From Rhodoferax sp. (GTDB lineage Bacteria; Pseudomonadota; Gammaproteobacteria; Burkholderiales; Burkholderiaceae_C), in assembly GCF_018780565.1 (NCBI RefSeq), contig NZ_JADMJN010000005.1, forward strand, positions 496,001-560,000: 64,000 nucleotides of DNA. Reading direction: 5' to 3'. Under the pieces are notes generated by a model, which saw only the letters and a program-made list of their open reading frames with translations, made no database searches and had not been told where the DNA came from. Shown here piece by piece: positions 8,031 to 16,742 of this stretch (within the stretch, counting starts at the first letter, position 1; each line of letters starts with the position of its first letter). Position numbers and translations under genes: made by a program.

Positions 8031-9929
8031 TCACATCGCCCACGACAAGGAGACGAAATAGTTTCTGCCAGGCACCGAATAGCCGTTGACCAGCGTGTAT
8101 TGTGTATCTGTCAGGTTGTTGACTCTCGCCATCAGTACCAGGTCCTTGCGCAGTTGCCAGCTCACTCCCGCGTTCAACAAACCATAGCCGGGCAAAATAT
8201 CCCGCCCAGTGCCCACCACCTTGGCATCTTCCCGGTCACTGGACAACCTGAGCTCACCAAAGAGGCTGATTTCGTCCATGCGGTGATTGACCCGAAGATT
8301 CAGAATGTTTTGCGCCACACGCACAAAGCGCAAATCATTAGGCTGGGTGCGCGGGTCGGCATAGTCGTAGGACACGGCGTAGTGGGTTGCACCGTGTTGC
8401 AGGTCAGCACTCAGCGTGGCGCCACGCAAAAGCGCCAGAGAACTCTGAACGTTGGTGGCAGGAACAATGAAACCCTGGATTTCACTGTAGTACACCACGG
8501 CACCAAGACTCAAGGCACCCTGCCCGTATTTCAGGCCGACTTCACTGGCCCGGTTTCTTTGCGGCATCAGTGTGGCCGTGCCAAAACCCGGGTAATACAA
8601 CTGATTGACGGTGGGCGCCTGAAAACTCGTGCCCATGCTGGCCACGGCCCTGAGATGCTCGGTCAACTTGTAGCCGCCGGAAAAAGCCCAATTGTTGAAA
8701 CTTCCAAACTGGGAATTGTTGTCCCGGCGAAGCACCGCCAGCGCATTCCAGGCCGGGTGATTGAATGCATAGGACATCATGGCACTGCGCACCGCGCGTT
8801 CTTTCACTGCGTAGTTGACGGAGCTTTCAACCGCCTCCGTGCGATTTTCCAGAAGCAAGGTCAGAACGTCCTGCCCCAAGGCGAGATCGTTTTGCCAGCT
8901 CGCCTGCGTGCGCCTGCTGTTGAAAGCGCTATTGCCACCCAATGCGCCATCCGGAATGCGGAAATATTCACTCACGGAATCCTCGTTACTGCTACCCAGG
9001 ACCAGCGTTGACTTCCATTGAGGCAACCATTGGGCCGCCCATTGAAGGTTGACATTGTTGAGGCGAGCAATGGCGCGGGCGTCCGAATTGAGCTTCGTCA
9101 ATAGCAAGGGATTGGGCGAAGGCGTCCCGTCAAACTGGTAGTTGGTCCGGCTCTGCAAAATACCCAGTGTCAATGCGTGCGCATTTGACAATCTGGTTGA
9201 AAGTTTGACATCGAAGCTCTTTGAAGAAAATCCGTCCTCATCGGCGTTAAAACCACTGGAAGCCGGATTGGTGGCCACGCTGATACCGCTGGCCTTCTCA
9301 CCCGACACGCCAAGGCTGTAGCCCAAGGCGCCAGAAGCACCACGAATCGACGCACCCGCCTGACGCTGGCCGTCGGAGCCTGCGCCCACCGTGGCATTGA
9401 GTTGCAGCGTATCCGTTGGCGCGCGGGTGAATATCTGAATCACTCCGCCCACAGCATCCGGGCCGTACAGTGCCGAAGCAGCGCCCCGCAAAATTTCGAT
9501 GCGTTCGATGCGATCCAATGGCATGTTTTCAATGGAAGCGCCGCCCGATGTGGCGGACCCAACCCGAACACCATCGATCAAGACCAGTGTTTGCGTGCCT
9601 GTGGCACCGCGCAAAAAAATGCTGGTGGAGGACCGGTAACTGCCATTGGCCGTGAACTGAACCCCCGGCTGCTGGGCAAGTATCTCGCGCAGCGAAGTCT
9701 GCCCCGCTTTGTCCAGAGTTGCTCGATCGATGATGGACACATCAGCAATGACATCCGTCACGGGCGTGGCAACGCGGCTGGCCGTCACAACGACCGGCTT
9801 CAGCGAGAGAGAGTTCTGGCTATTTGCGGGGGACACAGAAGCAATAACCAAGGCAAGCGGCGCCACGGCAAGCCGACAGAAGGCGCGAGTGCGCACAAGA
9901 AGAAGAGAGGTTTTCATAACGACCAGCAT
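8031..9929 (-). CDS. btuB: TonB-dependent vitamin B12 receptor BtuB
   Basis: Outer-membrane receptor that imports cobalamin using TonB. After a signal peptide ending near PANSQ comes the TonB box region KPVVVTASR, then the plug domain (LREILAQQPGVQF, FLRGATGTQTLVLIDGVRVG, RIEILRGAASALYGPDAVGGVI). A beta-barrel follows, ending in an aromatic-rich strand YFVSLSWAM. About 632 residues. The ATG at 9929 has GAGGG six bases upstream; an ATG at 9917 is the alternative. The B12 identity comes from the cobalamin riboswitch about 70 bases upstream and from the whole operon. Confidence 0.93.
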   Translation of the reverse strand: MLVVMKTSLLLVRTRAFCRLAVAPLALVIASVSPANSQNSLSLKPVVVTASRVATPVTDVIADVSIIDRATLDKAGQTSLREILAQQPGVQFTANGSYRSSTSIFLRGATGTQTLVLIDGVRVGSATSGGASIENMPLDRIERIEILRGAASALYGPDAVGGVIQIFTRAPTDTLQLNATVGAGSDGQRQAGASIRGASGALGYSLGVSGEKASGISVATNPASSGFNADEDGFSSKSFDVKLSTRLSNAHALTLGILQSRTNYQFDGTPSPNPLLLTKLNSDARAIARLNNVNLQWAAQWLPQWKSTLVLGSSNEDSVSEYFRIPDGALGGNSAFNSRRTQASWQNDLALGQDVLTLLLENRTEAVESSVNYAVKERAVRSAMMSYAFNHPAWNALAVLRRDNNSQFGSFNNWAFSGGYKLTEHLRAVASMGTSFQAPTVNQLYYPGFGTATLMPQRNRASEVGLKYGQGALSLGAVVYYSEIQGFIVPATNVQSSLALLRGATLSADLQHGATHYAVSYDYADPRTQPNDLRFVRVAQNILNLRVNHRMDEISLFGELRLSSDREDAKVVGTGRDILPGYGLLNAGVSWQLRKDLVLMARVNNLTDTQYTLVNGYSVPGRNYFVSLSWAM

Positions 9930-9971
9930 CAAAAGCCCTCACCGTCGTCCCCGACAGTGCATGAGCGGCAA

Positions 9972-9995
9972 GGCTGCGCGACAAGGCGTGCAGCC
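9972..9995 (-). promoter_or_regulatory. Hairpin between riboswitch and btuB (possible expression platform)
   Basis: Downstream of the aptamer the transcript can form a stem GGCTGC/GCAGCC with a 12-base loop. No U-run follows, so translational control through access to the GAGGG ribosome site at about 9936-9940 is more likely than termination. This is inference from reading. Confidence 0.4.
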
Positions 9996-9999
9996 ACCT

Positions 10000-10206
10000 T
10001 GTTGGCCGGTATCCGGGCTGGTGGAACAACCTCCATCGCCTTCCCAAGCGCGTGTTCAGAACGCTCAGTGGCCGTGATGGAAGCGGAATCAGAAGATTCG
10101 TCCACTTACCGTTGCGGGGGCAGCGCAGGTTAGGTTTGCCATGGGCGGCAACCCCTCCTGCTTCCCGTTGAACTGCGGCGTGTGAACCACACCGCGAGCA
10201 CCAACA
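10000..10206 (-). ncRNA. Cobalamin (AdoCbl) riboswitch
   Basis: Minus-strand RNA with the hallmark conserved blocks in order: an outer stem arm TGTTGG at 10206-10201, GCTGCCCCCGCAACGGTAAG around 10124, GGCCACTG around 10072, GGGAAGGC, and the B12 box AGCCCGGATACCGGCC at 10019-10004. The closing arm CCAACA is at 10005-10000. The P1 arms are perfectly complementary. It precedes btuB and a full cobalamin operon, so high adenosylcobalamin is expected to shut the operon down. Confidence 0.95.
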
Positions 10207-10211
10207 TGCGC

Positions 10212-10217
10212 ATTTTA
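10212..10217 (-). promoter_or_regulatory. Possible -10 element for the cobalamin operon
   Basis: Minus-strand TAAAAT lies six bases before the 5' end of the riboswitch, the right place for a -10 box. The matching -35 (GGTTAG about 17 bases further up) is poor. Confidence 0.35.
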
Positions 10218-10241
10218 CGCGGGACTTGCTGTCGCTAACCC

Positions 10242-10247
10242 TACAAT
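10242..10247 (+). promoter_or_regulatory. Possible -10 element for zapB-zapA
   Basis: TACAAT ten bases before the zapB ATG. Transcription from here would give a very short leader. No clear -35 is visible. The divergent cobalamin promoter is about 25 bases away. Confidence 0.35.
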
Positions 10248-10256
10248 GCGGGTTCT

Positions 10257-10487
10257 ATGGCGAATCAGACCCAAATCGACCAAATTGCCGAGCGTGTGGA
10301 GCGACTGCTCGTGCGCTACGAAGAGCTGCAGCGCACCAATGCCCTGCTCAGCAAGCAGGTCGACACCCTGACCCAGGAACGCGACTCCCTCAAATCCCGA
10401 CTCAGTGCGGCCCGCGCACGCGTCGATGCGCTGCTGGAGCGCTTGCCTGACATGGCGGCCACAGGCTCGCCAAAAGGCTCTGCATGA
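10257..10487 (+). CDS. zapB: ZapB-like coiled-coil cell division protein
   Basis: A 76-residue protein that is almost entirely coiled coil, with heptads across about residues 5-60 (QIDQIAERVERLLVRYEELQ, LSKQVDTLTQERDSLKSRLS). It matches the TIGR02449/ZapB-like family found next to zapA in beta- and gammaproteobacteria. It presumably helps organise the Z-ring with ZapA. Its stop overlaps the zapA ATG by four bases (ATGA), which supports a joint role. The family call rests on length, coiled coil and location. Confidence 0.8.
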   Translation: MANQTQIDQIAERVERLLVRYEELQRTNALLSKQVDTLTQERDSLKSRLSAARARVDALLERLPDMAATGSPKGSA

Positions 10488-10825
10488 AACAACTCGAAGT
10501 ACAGATCATGGGGCAAAGCTACCTGCTGGGCTGCCCCGAAGGTGGCGATTCCCGCCTGCTCGAAGCCGTTGAACGCGTTGATACGGCCATGTGCAAGATT
10601 CGTGACGGCGGCAAAGTTCGGGCGCGGGATCGCATCGCCGTACTGGCAGCCCTCAACCTGGCCTTTGATCTGGCCGACCGCCCTCCCCCTGCGCCACTGG
10701 CAGCCCCCCGAGCCACAGCATCGGACGCAGGCCCTCGCGAACCATCGGAAACAGGCGACCTGCTGCTGACCTCCCTGCTGGAGCGCCTGGACGATGCCCT
10801 CAGTGGTGACGGTCGATTGATCTAG
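10484..10825 (+). CDS. zapA: Cell division protein ZapA
   Basis: A small 113-residue protein that bundles FtsZ filaments. The N-terminal ZapA fold is visible (KQLEVQIMGQSYLLGCPEG, LLEAVERVDTAMCKIRD, RDRIAVLAALNLAFDL) and is followed by a less conserved acidic and proline-rich tail. It is coupled to zapB by a four-base overlap and is followed directly by 6S RNA, the classical zapA-ssrS arrangement of proteobacteria. Confidence 0.92.
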   Translation: MKQLEVQIMGQSYLLGCPEGGDSRLLEAVERVDTAMCKIRDGGKVRARDRIAVLAALNLAFDLADRPPPAPLAAPRATASDAGPREPSETGDLLLTSLLERLDDALSGDGRLI

Positions 10826-10867
10826 CGACTGCACCACCCAAAATCCCCCTGCCGCACGCCTCTATTT

Positions 10868-10896
10868 TTTCTGCCAGGTCTATAAGGGCCTACAAT
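10868..10896 (+). promoter_or_regulatory. Likely promoter of 6S RNA
   Basis: TACAAT at 10891-10896 lies six bases before the predicted 5' end of 6S RNA. A TTTCTG at 10868-10873 gives 17-base spacing but is a weak -35. Confidence 0.5.
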
Positions 10897-10901
10897 CTTC
10901 A

Positions 10902-11077
10902 ATGTCTGCGGTGCTCGCCGGGCTTTATATTTCCTTGAACCAATGCTCTTAGAGCCCGGGCCTGGAACATTGCCCTGCTAGCGTGATCATCTCGCGTTAG
11001 ATGAACCCAAAGCTTGCGCTGACCTAGCCCACCTGAACCCCGGTTCAGGATGCCGGTCCGGTGGCATTCGCAGACAC
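10902..11077 (+). ncRNA. ssrS: 6S RNA (SsrS)
   Basis: About 176-nt RNA gene right after zapA. The ends pair perfectly: TGTCTGCG at 10903-10910 with CGCAGACA at 11069-11076. Inside, opposing GC-rich arms flank an open central region, including GCTCGCCGGGC, CTTGAACC and GGTTCAGGATGCCGGTCCG. 6S RNA binds the housekeeping RNA polymerase holoenzyme and damps transcription in stationary phase. The 3' end is only 17 bases from the start of the next gene. Exact ends are inferred from the closing stem. Confidence 0.9.
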
Positions 11078-11093
11078 CTATCACCACACCCCC

Positions 11094-11912
11094 ATGAACC
11101 TCGAACCACTTCTGATTGTTGAACTCGCCGCACTCGGATTGGGCACCGGTTTTCTGGCGGGCCTTCTGGGTATCGGCGGCGGAATGTTGATGGTGCCGTT
11201 CATCACCATCATCCTGTCGGGTCGCGGCATCAGTCCAGACCTCTCTGTGAAAATGGCGATAGCGACCTCCATGGCCACCATCATCTTCACGTCGGTTTCA
11301 AGTGTGCGAGCCCACCACAAGCGGGGTCTGGTCCGCTGGGACCTGGTGAAGGGTCTGGCACCCGGCATCGTCTGGGGCGGGGCCGTGGCCAGCTTGGGGG
11401 TTTTCGCCATTCTCAAAGGCTCATGGCTGGCACTGTTCTTTGCGGCTTTTGTCAGTTTTTCTGCCACCCAGATGTTTTTGGACAAGAAGCCAGCGCCGAC
11501 GCGACAAGTTCCCGGTACAGCCGGACTCATCGGTGCTGGCGGAGTCATTGGCTTTCTGTCAGGACTGGTCGGCGCCGGTGGCGGCTTTGTCAGTGTGCCT
11601 TTTATGACCTGGTGCAACGTCGCTATTCACAACGCCGTGGCCACGTCGGCAGCGCTTGGTTTTCCCATTGCATTGGCCAACGTGATCGGGTACATCATCA
11701 GTGGCCAGAGCGTGCAAAACCTGCCACCCCATTCCTTTGGCTACATTTGGCTCCCGGCCCTCGCAGTGATTGCTACTTGTAGCGTCCTGACGGCACCGCT
11801 GGGTGCGCGTGCGGCGCACAAGCTGCCCGTCAAGCAACTCAAACGGGTTTTCTCCAGCATCCTCTATCTGTTGGCTGCCTACATGCTCTACAAAGGTCTG
11901 GCGAGCGCGTAA
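11094..11912 (+). CDS. TauE/SafE (DUF81) family membrane permease
   Basis: A membrane protein of about 272 residues with roughly eight hydrophobic segments and the two repeated TauE/SafE motifs, GLGTGFLAGLLGIGGGMLMVP and, in the second half, GFLSGLVGAGGGFVSVPF. The family moves sulfite, sulfoacetate or other organosulfonates and related anions; the substrate cannot be told here. The frame can be read back to a GTG at 11061, but that lies inside 6S RNA, so the ATG at 11094 is chosen. It starts 17 bases after 6S RNA, so its mRNA may begin as a read-through product. Confidence 0.85.
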   Translation: MNLEPLLIVELAALGLGTGFLAGLLGIGGGMLMVPFITIILSGRGISPDLSVKMAIATSMATIIFTSVSSVRAHHKRGLVRWDLVKGLAPGIVWGGAVASLGVFAILKGSWLALFFAAFVSFSATQMFLDKKPAPTRQVPGTAGLIGAGGVIGFLSGLVGAGGGFVSVPFMTWCNVAIHNAVATSAALGFPIALANVIGYIISGQSVQNLPPHSFGYIWLPALAVIATCSVLTAPLGARAAHKLPVKQLKRVFSSILYLLAAYMLYKGLASA

Positions 11913-11960
11913 TACCCGCCTGCCTGTGCCTTCAATCGGTCAGCGTCGGACCGGGCAGCA

Positions 11961-14369
11961 TTACGCTTGAGGCAAAGACCTCATCAGTTCTTCAAACTCA
12001 TGGGCAGGCAAGCCGGGTGAACACAGGTAGCCCTGAAAGGACTCACAATCCAGCGCGGCCAGATAGTCTCTCTGCGCCACGGTTTCCACGCCCTCAGCCA
12101 CCACTTTCAGCTTCAGTCCGCGCGCCATACCAATGGTCGCGCTCACAATCGCGCGATCACTCTCGTCTTCCGGTAAACCGGTTACAAAGGAGCGGTCAAT
12201 CTTGAGCTTGGAGATGGGAAATTTTTTCAGATACGCCAGACTGGAATAACCTGTGCCAAAGTCATCGATTGACATGGCAACGCCCAGCGTTGCCAAAGCA
12301 TGCAGGCGGCCCAGGGCCTCATTGGCATCCTTCACGAGAATGGACTCCGTCAATTCCAGTTCAAGCAACTGCGGTGCCAGCCCGGTACCCCGGATGACGC
12401 TGGCCACCATTTCAACAAAATCAGACTGCTGAAACTGAAGCGCCGAGACGTTGATAGACACAACCACGGGCGTGCCACGGTTCTGCCAGGCAGCCGCCTG
12501 TCGCACCGCCTCTTCCAGCACCCAGTTACCTACAGTGATGATGAAACCCGTTTCCTCGGCGAGGGGAATAAAAAGCGACGGCGGCACATTGCCCAGCTCC
12601 GCATCGGACCACCGAATCAAGGCTTCTGCTGCCAGCAGTTGTCCGTTGGCCAAGGATATCTGCGGCTGATAATGAAGACGAAACAGCCCCTGCTCCATGG
12701 CTTGGCGCATGGCATGGTCCATTTTCATGCGGGACAGGAGATCGACATTCATCTGCGGCTGGTAAAAACGGAAACTGCCCCGCCCACGCTCCTTGACCAG
12801 GTACATGGCGGTGTCCGCGCATTTGATCAGTTCATCCAGCGTTCGGCCATCTTCAGGAAATAGCGCAATGCCGATGCTGCATCCTACAGAAAAACTCATC
12901 TCATCAATCTGGAACGGTCGTCCCATCAAATCCAGAATTCGGCGCGCCAGGACTTCAGCGCCGTGGGCATCGATCTCCTGCAGGAAAATCACAAATTCGT
13001 CGCCGCCCAGTCGGCACAAGGTGTCAATGTCACGCAAACACCGCTTGATGCGGTCCGCAACTTCAACCAGAACACGGTCGCCAAATGAATGGCCCATCGA
13101 GTCATTGATGTTCTTGAAGCGATCAAGATCAATGAAGAAAACGCCAAACTCTCCGCCATTTCTTTCAGCCATACGGACGGCAAAATCAGCCCGCTGCGAC
13201 AACATCAGCCGGTTCGGCAGTCCCGTGAGCACATCACTGTAGGCCAGTTGCTCAATGCGTTTTTGGGCCGCCAGCTCTTCGGTCAAATCCTTGAAAAAAC
13301 CGATGGTGTGCGATACCGCACCCTGATCGTCGCGCAACAAAACCCAGGAAACCTGAACTGCACAAGATGCGCCGATTTTCCTCTTGAGCCACACCTGTCC
13401 GCGCCAATAGTTCTCCTCAATCAGTGTCTGCCCCACACGGGCGATCATCTTCTGATCGTGCGGATCATGAAACAGCTCCTCTGACGATGAGCCCATCAAC
13501 TGCGCCAAAGAAGTTTCTGTCAGTCGCTCACAGGCTGGATTGACGGCCAAAATGGCAAAGTCCGCGCTCGTGATGAATATCGCATCCAGGCTGGATTCAA
13601 ATACCTTTGCGGCCAGACGTAGCCGGGACTCGGCGTCCCTGCTTTGCGTAATGTCTCTGAATGAGAAAACCCGGCCAGTCGGCTGACCTCGGCTGTACTG
13701 TGGCCTTGTCACCCGTTCCAGAACCCGGCCTGAAGTCAAAATCAGAACATCGGAAGTCTCCAGCAGAACGTTGTCTGAAATCTCCTGGAGACGCCTGGCA
13801 TACGATGGGCCGTCCAGCACACGATTGGCCAGGTGAGCATAGAGAGCGGCATCATGTCGAGTCAACAGAAGCTCTTCCGGCACATCCCACAGCGCCGCAA
13901 AATGCCGGTTGTAATTTCGGATCGCGCCATTCAGATCACTGACCAATATCCCATCGGCCGTCGATTCAAGTGTGGCGCGCAGTTCCGCCACCAGCCGCTC
14001 CAGTTCATCCTCGGTACGGCGCTGCTGGCGCAAGTCACGAATTCCAACCACATACACCGGATGCTCAGGCTCTGGCCAAACCCGGCTAACTCGCCGCTCC
14101 ACGGGTATCGCAATACCGTCAGCGCCACGCAACAGCGTTTCCGAGTGAATATTGTTAATCAGACCGGCGGCAATATCTTCCCAGAAGAACTGGTCTTCGG
14201 GCGTTGCAGTCAATTCAATGGCAGGTTTGCCAACCAGATCTTCAGACACCAATCCCAGCAATTCTGCGGCAGCGCGGTTCACCGCGAGGATTCTGAGCGT
14301 GACTGGATCAACCAGCCAAACAGCCTCCAGCAGGCCTTCGATCAACGGGCTCCAGGCCAGGGGTTTCAA
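11961..14369 (-). CDS. PAS-PAS-PAS-GGDEF-EAL cyclic-di-GMP protein
   Basis: A cytoplasmic protein of about 802 residues with no membrane segments. Three PAS regions (about 10-110, 130-240 and 255-370) precede a GGDEF domain with intact RLGGDEF and FFIDLDRFKNIND, then an EAL domain with AEALIRW, NVSALQF and DDFGTGYSSLAYLKKFP. Both catalytic motifs look intact, so it could make and/or break c-di-GMP. The TTG start overlaps the stop of the HD-GYP gene by four bases and has GAGGT six bases upstream. The first two PAS domains resemble those of the hybrid kinase at 38463-40391. Confidence 0.9.
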   Translation of the reverse strand: MKPLAWSPLIEGLLEAVWLVDPVTLRILAVNRAAAELLGLVSEDLVGKPAIELTATPEDQFFWEDIAAGLINNIHSETLLRGADGIAIPVERRVSRVWPEPEHPVYVVGIRDLRQQRRTEDELERLVAELRATLESTADGILVSDLNGAIRNYNRHFAALWDVPEELLLTRHDAALYAHLANRVLDGPSYARRLQEISDNVLLETSDVLILTSGRVLERVTRPQYSRGQPTGRVFSFRDITQSRDAESRLRLAAKVFESSLDAIFITSADFAILAVNPACERLTETSLAQLMGSSSEELFHDPHDQKMIARVGQTLIEENYWRGQVWLKRKIGASCAVQVSWVLLRDDQGAVSHTIGFFKDLTEELAAQKRIEQLAYSDVLTGLPNRLMLSQRADFAVRMAERNGGEFGVFFIDLDRFKNINDSMGHSFGDRVLVEVADRIKRCLRDIDTLCRLGGDEFVIFLQEIDAHGAEVLARRILDLMGRPFQIDEMSFSVGCSIGIALFPEDGRTLDELIKCADTAMYLVKERGRGSFRFYQPQMNVDLLSRMKMDHAMRQAMEQGLFRLHYQPQISLANGQLLAAEALIRWSDAELGNVPPSLFIPLAEETGFIITVGNWVLEEAVRQAAAWQNRGTPVVVSINVSALQFQQSDFVEMVASVIRGTGLAPQLLELELTESILVKDANEALGRLHALATLGVAMSIDDFGTGYSSLAYLKKFPISKLKIDRSFVTGLPEDESDRAIVSATIGMARGLKLKVVAEGVETVAQRDYLAALDCESFQGYLCSPGLPAHEFEELMRSLPQA

Positions 14370-15679
14370 GCGGCTACCTCGGCACTACCAGGGTCAACCG
14401 CTCTTTCAAAGAAATAGCAAATCCGTTGGCGGGGAGACAAATAATCCATCGCAGCTCTGGGCAAACTTGCGGCCTTGAGGCTGCGGCGGATTCCAAGAGC
14501 AGGTGCCAGCTCCAGGTCCAGTATCAGAGCTTCGTGCTTCGAGACAGCAGGTTCGTGAACCATCACCCGGGGCTTGAGCGGTCGCGATGAGTTGACAGAC
14601 ACAACCAGTGCATACCGTTCATCGACCAACTGCACGACTGACCCCGGTGGGTAAACCCCCATCATGCGAATGAATGCGCTGAGGACCACGCTGTCAAACC
14701 GGGATTTCAATTGCGCAAAAATCAGTGACAAGGCCTCATGAGGCGTGATCGCCGCAGCAGGTCGACTGGGATTACACAAATTCTCATAGCGATTCACCAA
14801 GGCGAGAATTTTGGCCGGCATGGATAGCTTGTCACCCTTGAGGCGCGAGGGAAAGCCACTGCCATCCACCAACTCATGATGCTGGCTAATGGCTTGCAAA
14901 GCACCGGGGGTCAGCTCCATGCTCTTGCCCAATGCAATACCCTGCGCCACGTGTTCCTGATAGAGCTTGTATTCGGCTGAAGAAAAATTTTCTTCCAGCC
15001 AGCGAACCCGGTCGGGCAACTGGGATTTGCCAATGTCATGCAAATACGCTGCCATACCCAAGTCAACCATATCCGACTGAGACAGCCCCAGGGATTTTCC
15101 GAGCAGAAGAGACACAATGGTGACATTGACAGGGTGCATGGAAGCCTTGTCACCCATCCCTTCAGACAATAGGCGAATGGCCGTTTCACCGTCGCCCAAC
15201 ATTTCCGTCACCAGTTTGTTGACCAGGGCAAGACATTGCTCCATGACCACTTGGGGTTTCGAACTGACTTGCTCCACTGTCGTCTTGTATTGGCGAATGG
15301 CCTCTCCAAACCGTCGCTCGCAAACCAGCAGACTCCGCTGTTGTGCACCCAGCAAATCGCTTCTCAGCTTTCGCAGGCGAAGATCCTCGGCTTTTGCGGC
15401 TGCGCGCTCTGCCTCTGCTTTTGCCTGAGCACTCAAATCATCCGCCGACAAGCTCCCGGGCACCTCGACAAGAGTGGTCTCACCAGTGAGATCACTCTTT
15501 TCAGGAACATAACGAACCCGCTTAAGCCCAAGCCCCTGAATAATCTCAATTTGCTTCTGCGAAGAGATCTTGAAACTACCCTTGGGAAAAGGATGCGACA
15601 TCCAGCCCACCTCAAGCTCAATGAACATACCTGTTCGAAGCTGATGGACATCAATGAATTCGGACTGTGCTGTGTTCAT
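14366..15679 (-). CDS. DUF3391/HD-GYP domain protein, first copy
   Basis: A 437-residue protein with an N-terminal DUF3391-like region (FIDVHQLRTGMFIELEVGWM), a charged linker at about 80-130 and an HD-GYP domain. Key motifs are LHDIGKSQLPD, a later His in EHVAQGIALG and HHELVDGSGFP (GFP in place of GYP). The usual final metal-ligand Asp position reads LVNRYENLCNP, so Asn seems to replace it, and phosphodiesterase activity is uncertain. The ATG at 15679 is used; a TTG lies six bases upstream. It is the first gene of a coupled pair with the GGDEF-EAL gene and a paralogue of 40388-41719. Confidence 0.88.
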   Translation of the reverse strand: MNTAQSEFIDVHQLRTGMFIELEVGWMSHPFPKGSFKISSQKQIEIIQGLGLKRVRYVPEKSDLTGETTLVEVPGSLSADDLSAQAKAEAERAAAKAEDLRLRKLRSDLLGAQQRSLLVCERRFGEAIRQYKTTVEQVSSKPQVVMEQCLALVNKLVTEMLGDGETAIRLLSEGMGDKASMHPVNVTIVSLLLGKSLGLSQSDMVDLGMAAYLHDIGKSQLPDRVRWLEENFSSAEYKLYQEHVAQGIALGKSMELTPGALQAISQHHELVDGSGFPSRLKGDKLSMPAKILALVNRYENLCNPSRPAAAITPHEALSLIFAQLKSRFDSVVLSAFIRMMGVYPPGSVVQLVDERYALVVSVNSSRPLKPRVMVHEPAVSKHEALILDLELAPALGIRRSLKAASLPRAAMDYLSPRQRICYFFERAVDPGSAEVAA

Positions 15680-16010
15680 GCGCAAGTCACGATCGTGAAA
15701 GGGAATCGCAAATTACTTGGGGCCTGGGTTGCAAACAATGAACCACCATACTCGCTACGCAGGGTAAACGCCACCATACCCCAGCATAAGTCGGGGTCAA
15801 AGGTGATATTGATCACAGGAATTGTCACTTGTTTATCTTCCGAATTTCGTAGGCCATCGGCGTGAAAAAATGGAGGAGGTCTCTGGCGTTCGGTAGTGCG
15901 TCATTGATTTATTCAGGACAATCAGGCGATCAGTGGATGTATCGCCGTTGGCCGGCTGCATCCTTGCGGCAGTGAGAATATCATGACTGCATCTATGTAA
16001 GGAACTGCCT
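15680..16010. other. Divergent intergenic region (331 bases) between HD-GYP and GST genes
   Basis: No convincing gene. It should hold the promoters of both divergent transcripts. An FNR/CRP-like palindrome is at 15803-15816. Just before the GST gene AAGGA lies about eight bases upstream of the ATG. TTGCGG at 15964 and TATCAT at 15979 are too close together to form one promoter. Confidence 0.5.
15803..15816. promoter_or_regulatory. FNR/CRP-family-like box
   Basis: GTGAT-ATTG-ATCAC is a perfect inverted repeat with a four-base spacer and matches the core TGAT-N4-ATCA of FNR/Anr sites (TTGAT-N4-ATCAA). It lies about 125 bases before the HD-GYP start and about 195 before the GST start. A chance match is possible. 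Confidence 0.35.
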
Positions 16011-16730
16011 ATGCTCGATCTGTATTACTGGCCAACTCCAAACGGCTGGAAAATTTCCATCATGCTGGAAGAATGTGGATTGCCATATCAACTGGTACCC
16101 GTCAACATCGGCAAAGGTGAACAGTTCGCACCAGAATTTCTCACCATCAGTCCAAACAACCGCATGCCTGCCCTTGTTGATACGGAGCCCACTGATGGAG
16201 GAGAACCAGTCTCCGTTTTTGAAAGCGGGGCCATTTTGATTTACCTTGCAGAAAAATCGGGACAGTACTTGCCGAGAGAGATGCGCGGTCGACTGCAGGT
16301 ACTGGAGTGGCTGATGTGGCAAATGGGCGGCCTGGGTCCCATGGCCGGACAGAATGGACACTTTCTGCTGTATGCCCCGGAAAAAATTCCATACGCCATA
16401 GATCGTTATGGAAACGAGGTGAACCGCCTTTACGGAGTCCTCAACACACAGCTTGGGAAAACAGGGGCATTCGTCGCGGGATCGGAATACTCCATTGCCG
16501 ACATGGCAATCTTTCCATGGGTACGTACACACAAGGCTCAGAATGTTTCGCTCAATGGGTTCCCCCATGTAGAACGTTGGTATAACGCCCTGTTCCAGAG
16601 ACCAGCAGTCAAACGGGGACTTGATCTGGGCAAAGAACTTCGCGCGGGCACGATGACCGAAGAAGCGCGCAAGGCCCTGTTTGGGCAGACTGCGCAAAGC
16701 GTACGCGATGGAAATCACAAACTCAATTGA
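16011..16730 (+). CDS. Glutathione S-transferase family protein (Nu-class, YfcG/YghU-like)
   Basis: A 239-residue cytoplasmic protein with an N-terminal thioredoxin-fold domain (LYYWPTPNGWKISIMLEE, NNRMPALVD, VFESGAILIYLAEKSG) and an all-helical C-terminal domain (GNEVNRLYGVLNTQL, YSIADMAIFPWV). The TPNGWK motif and missing catalytic Tyr/Ser are typical of Nu-class enzymes that act as disulfide-bond oxidoreductases with glutathione. AAGGA lies about eight bases before the ATG. The next gene, another thioredoxin-fold enzyme, follows after 12 bases. Confidence 0.9.
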   Translation: MLDLYYWPTPNGWKISIMLEECGLPYQLVPVNIGKGEQFAPEFLTISPNNRMPALVDTEPTDGGEPVSVFESGAILIYLAEKSGQYLPREMRGRLQVLEWLMWQMGGLGPMAGQNGHFLLYAPEKIPYAIDRYGNEVNRLYGVLNTQLGKTGAFVAGSEYSIADMAIFPWVRTHKAQNVSLNGFPHVERWYNALFQRPAVKRGLDLGKELRAGTMTEEARKALFGQTAQSVRDGNHKLN

Positions 16731-16742
16731 AGGCTCACCACG

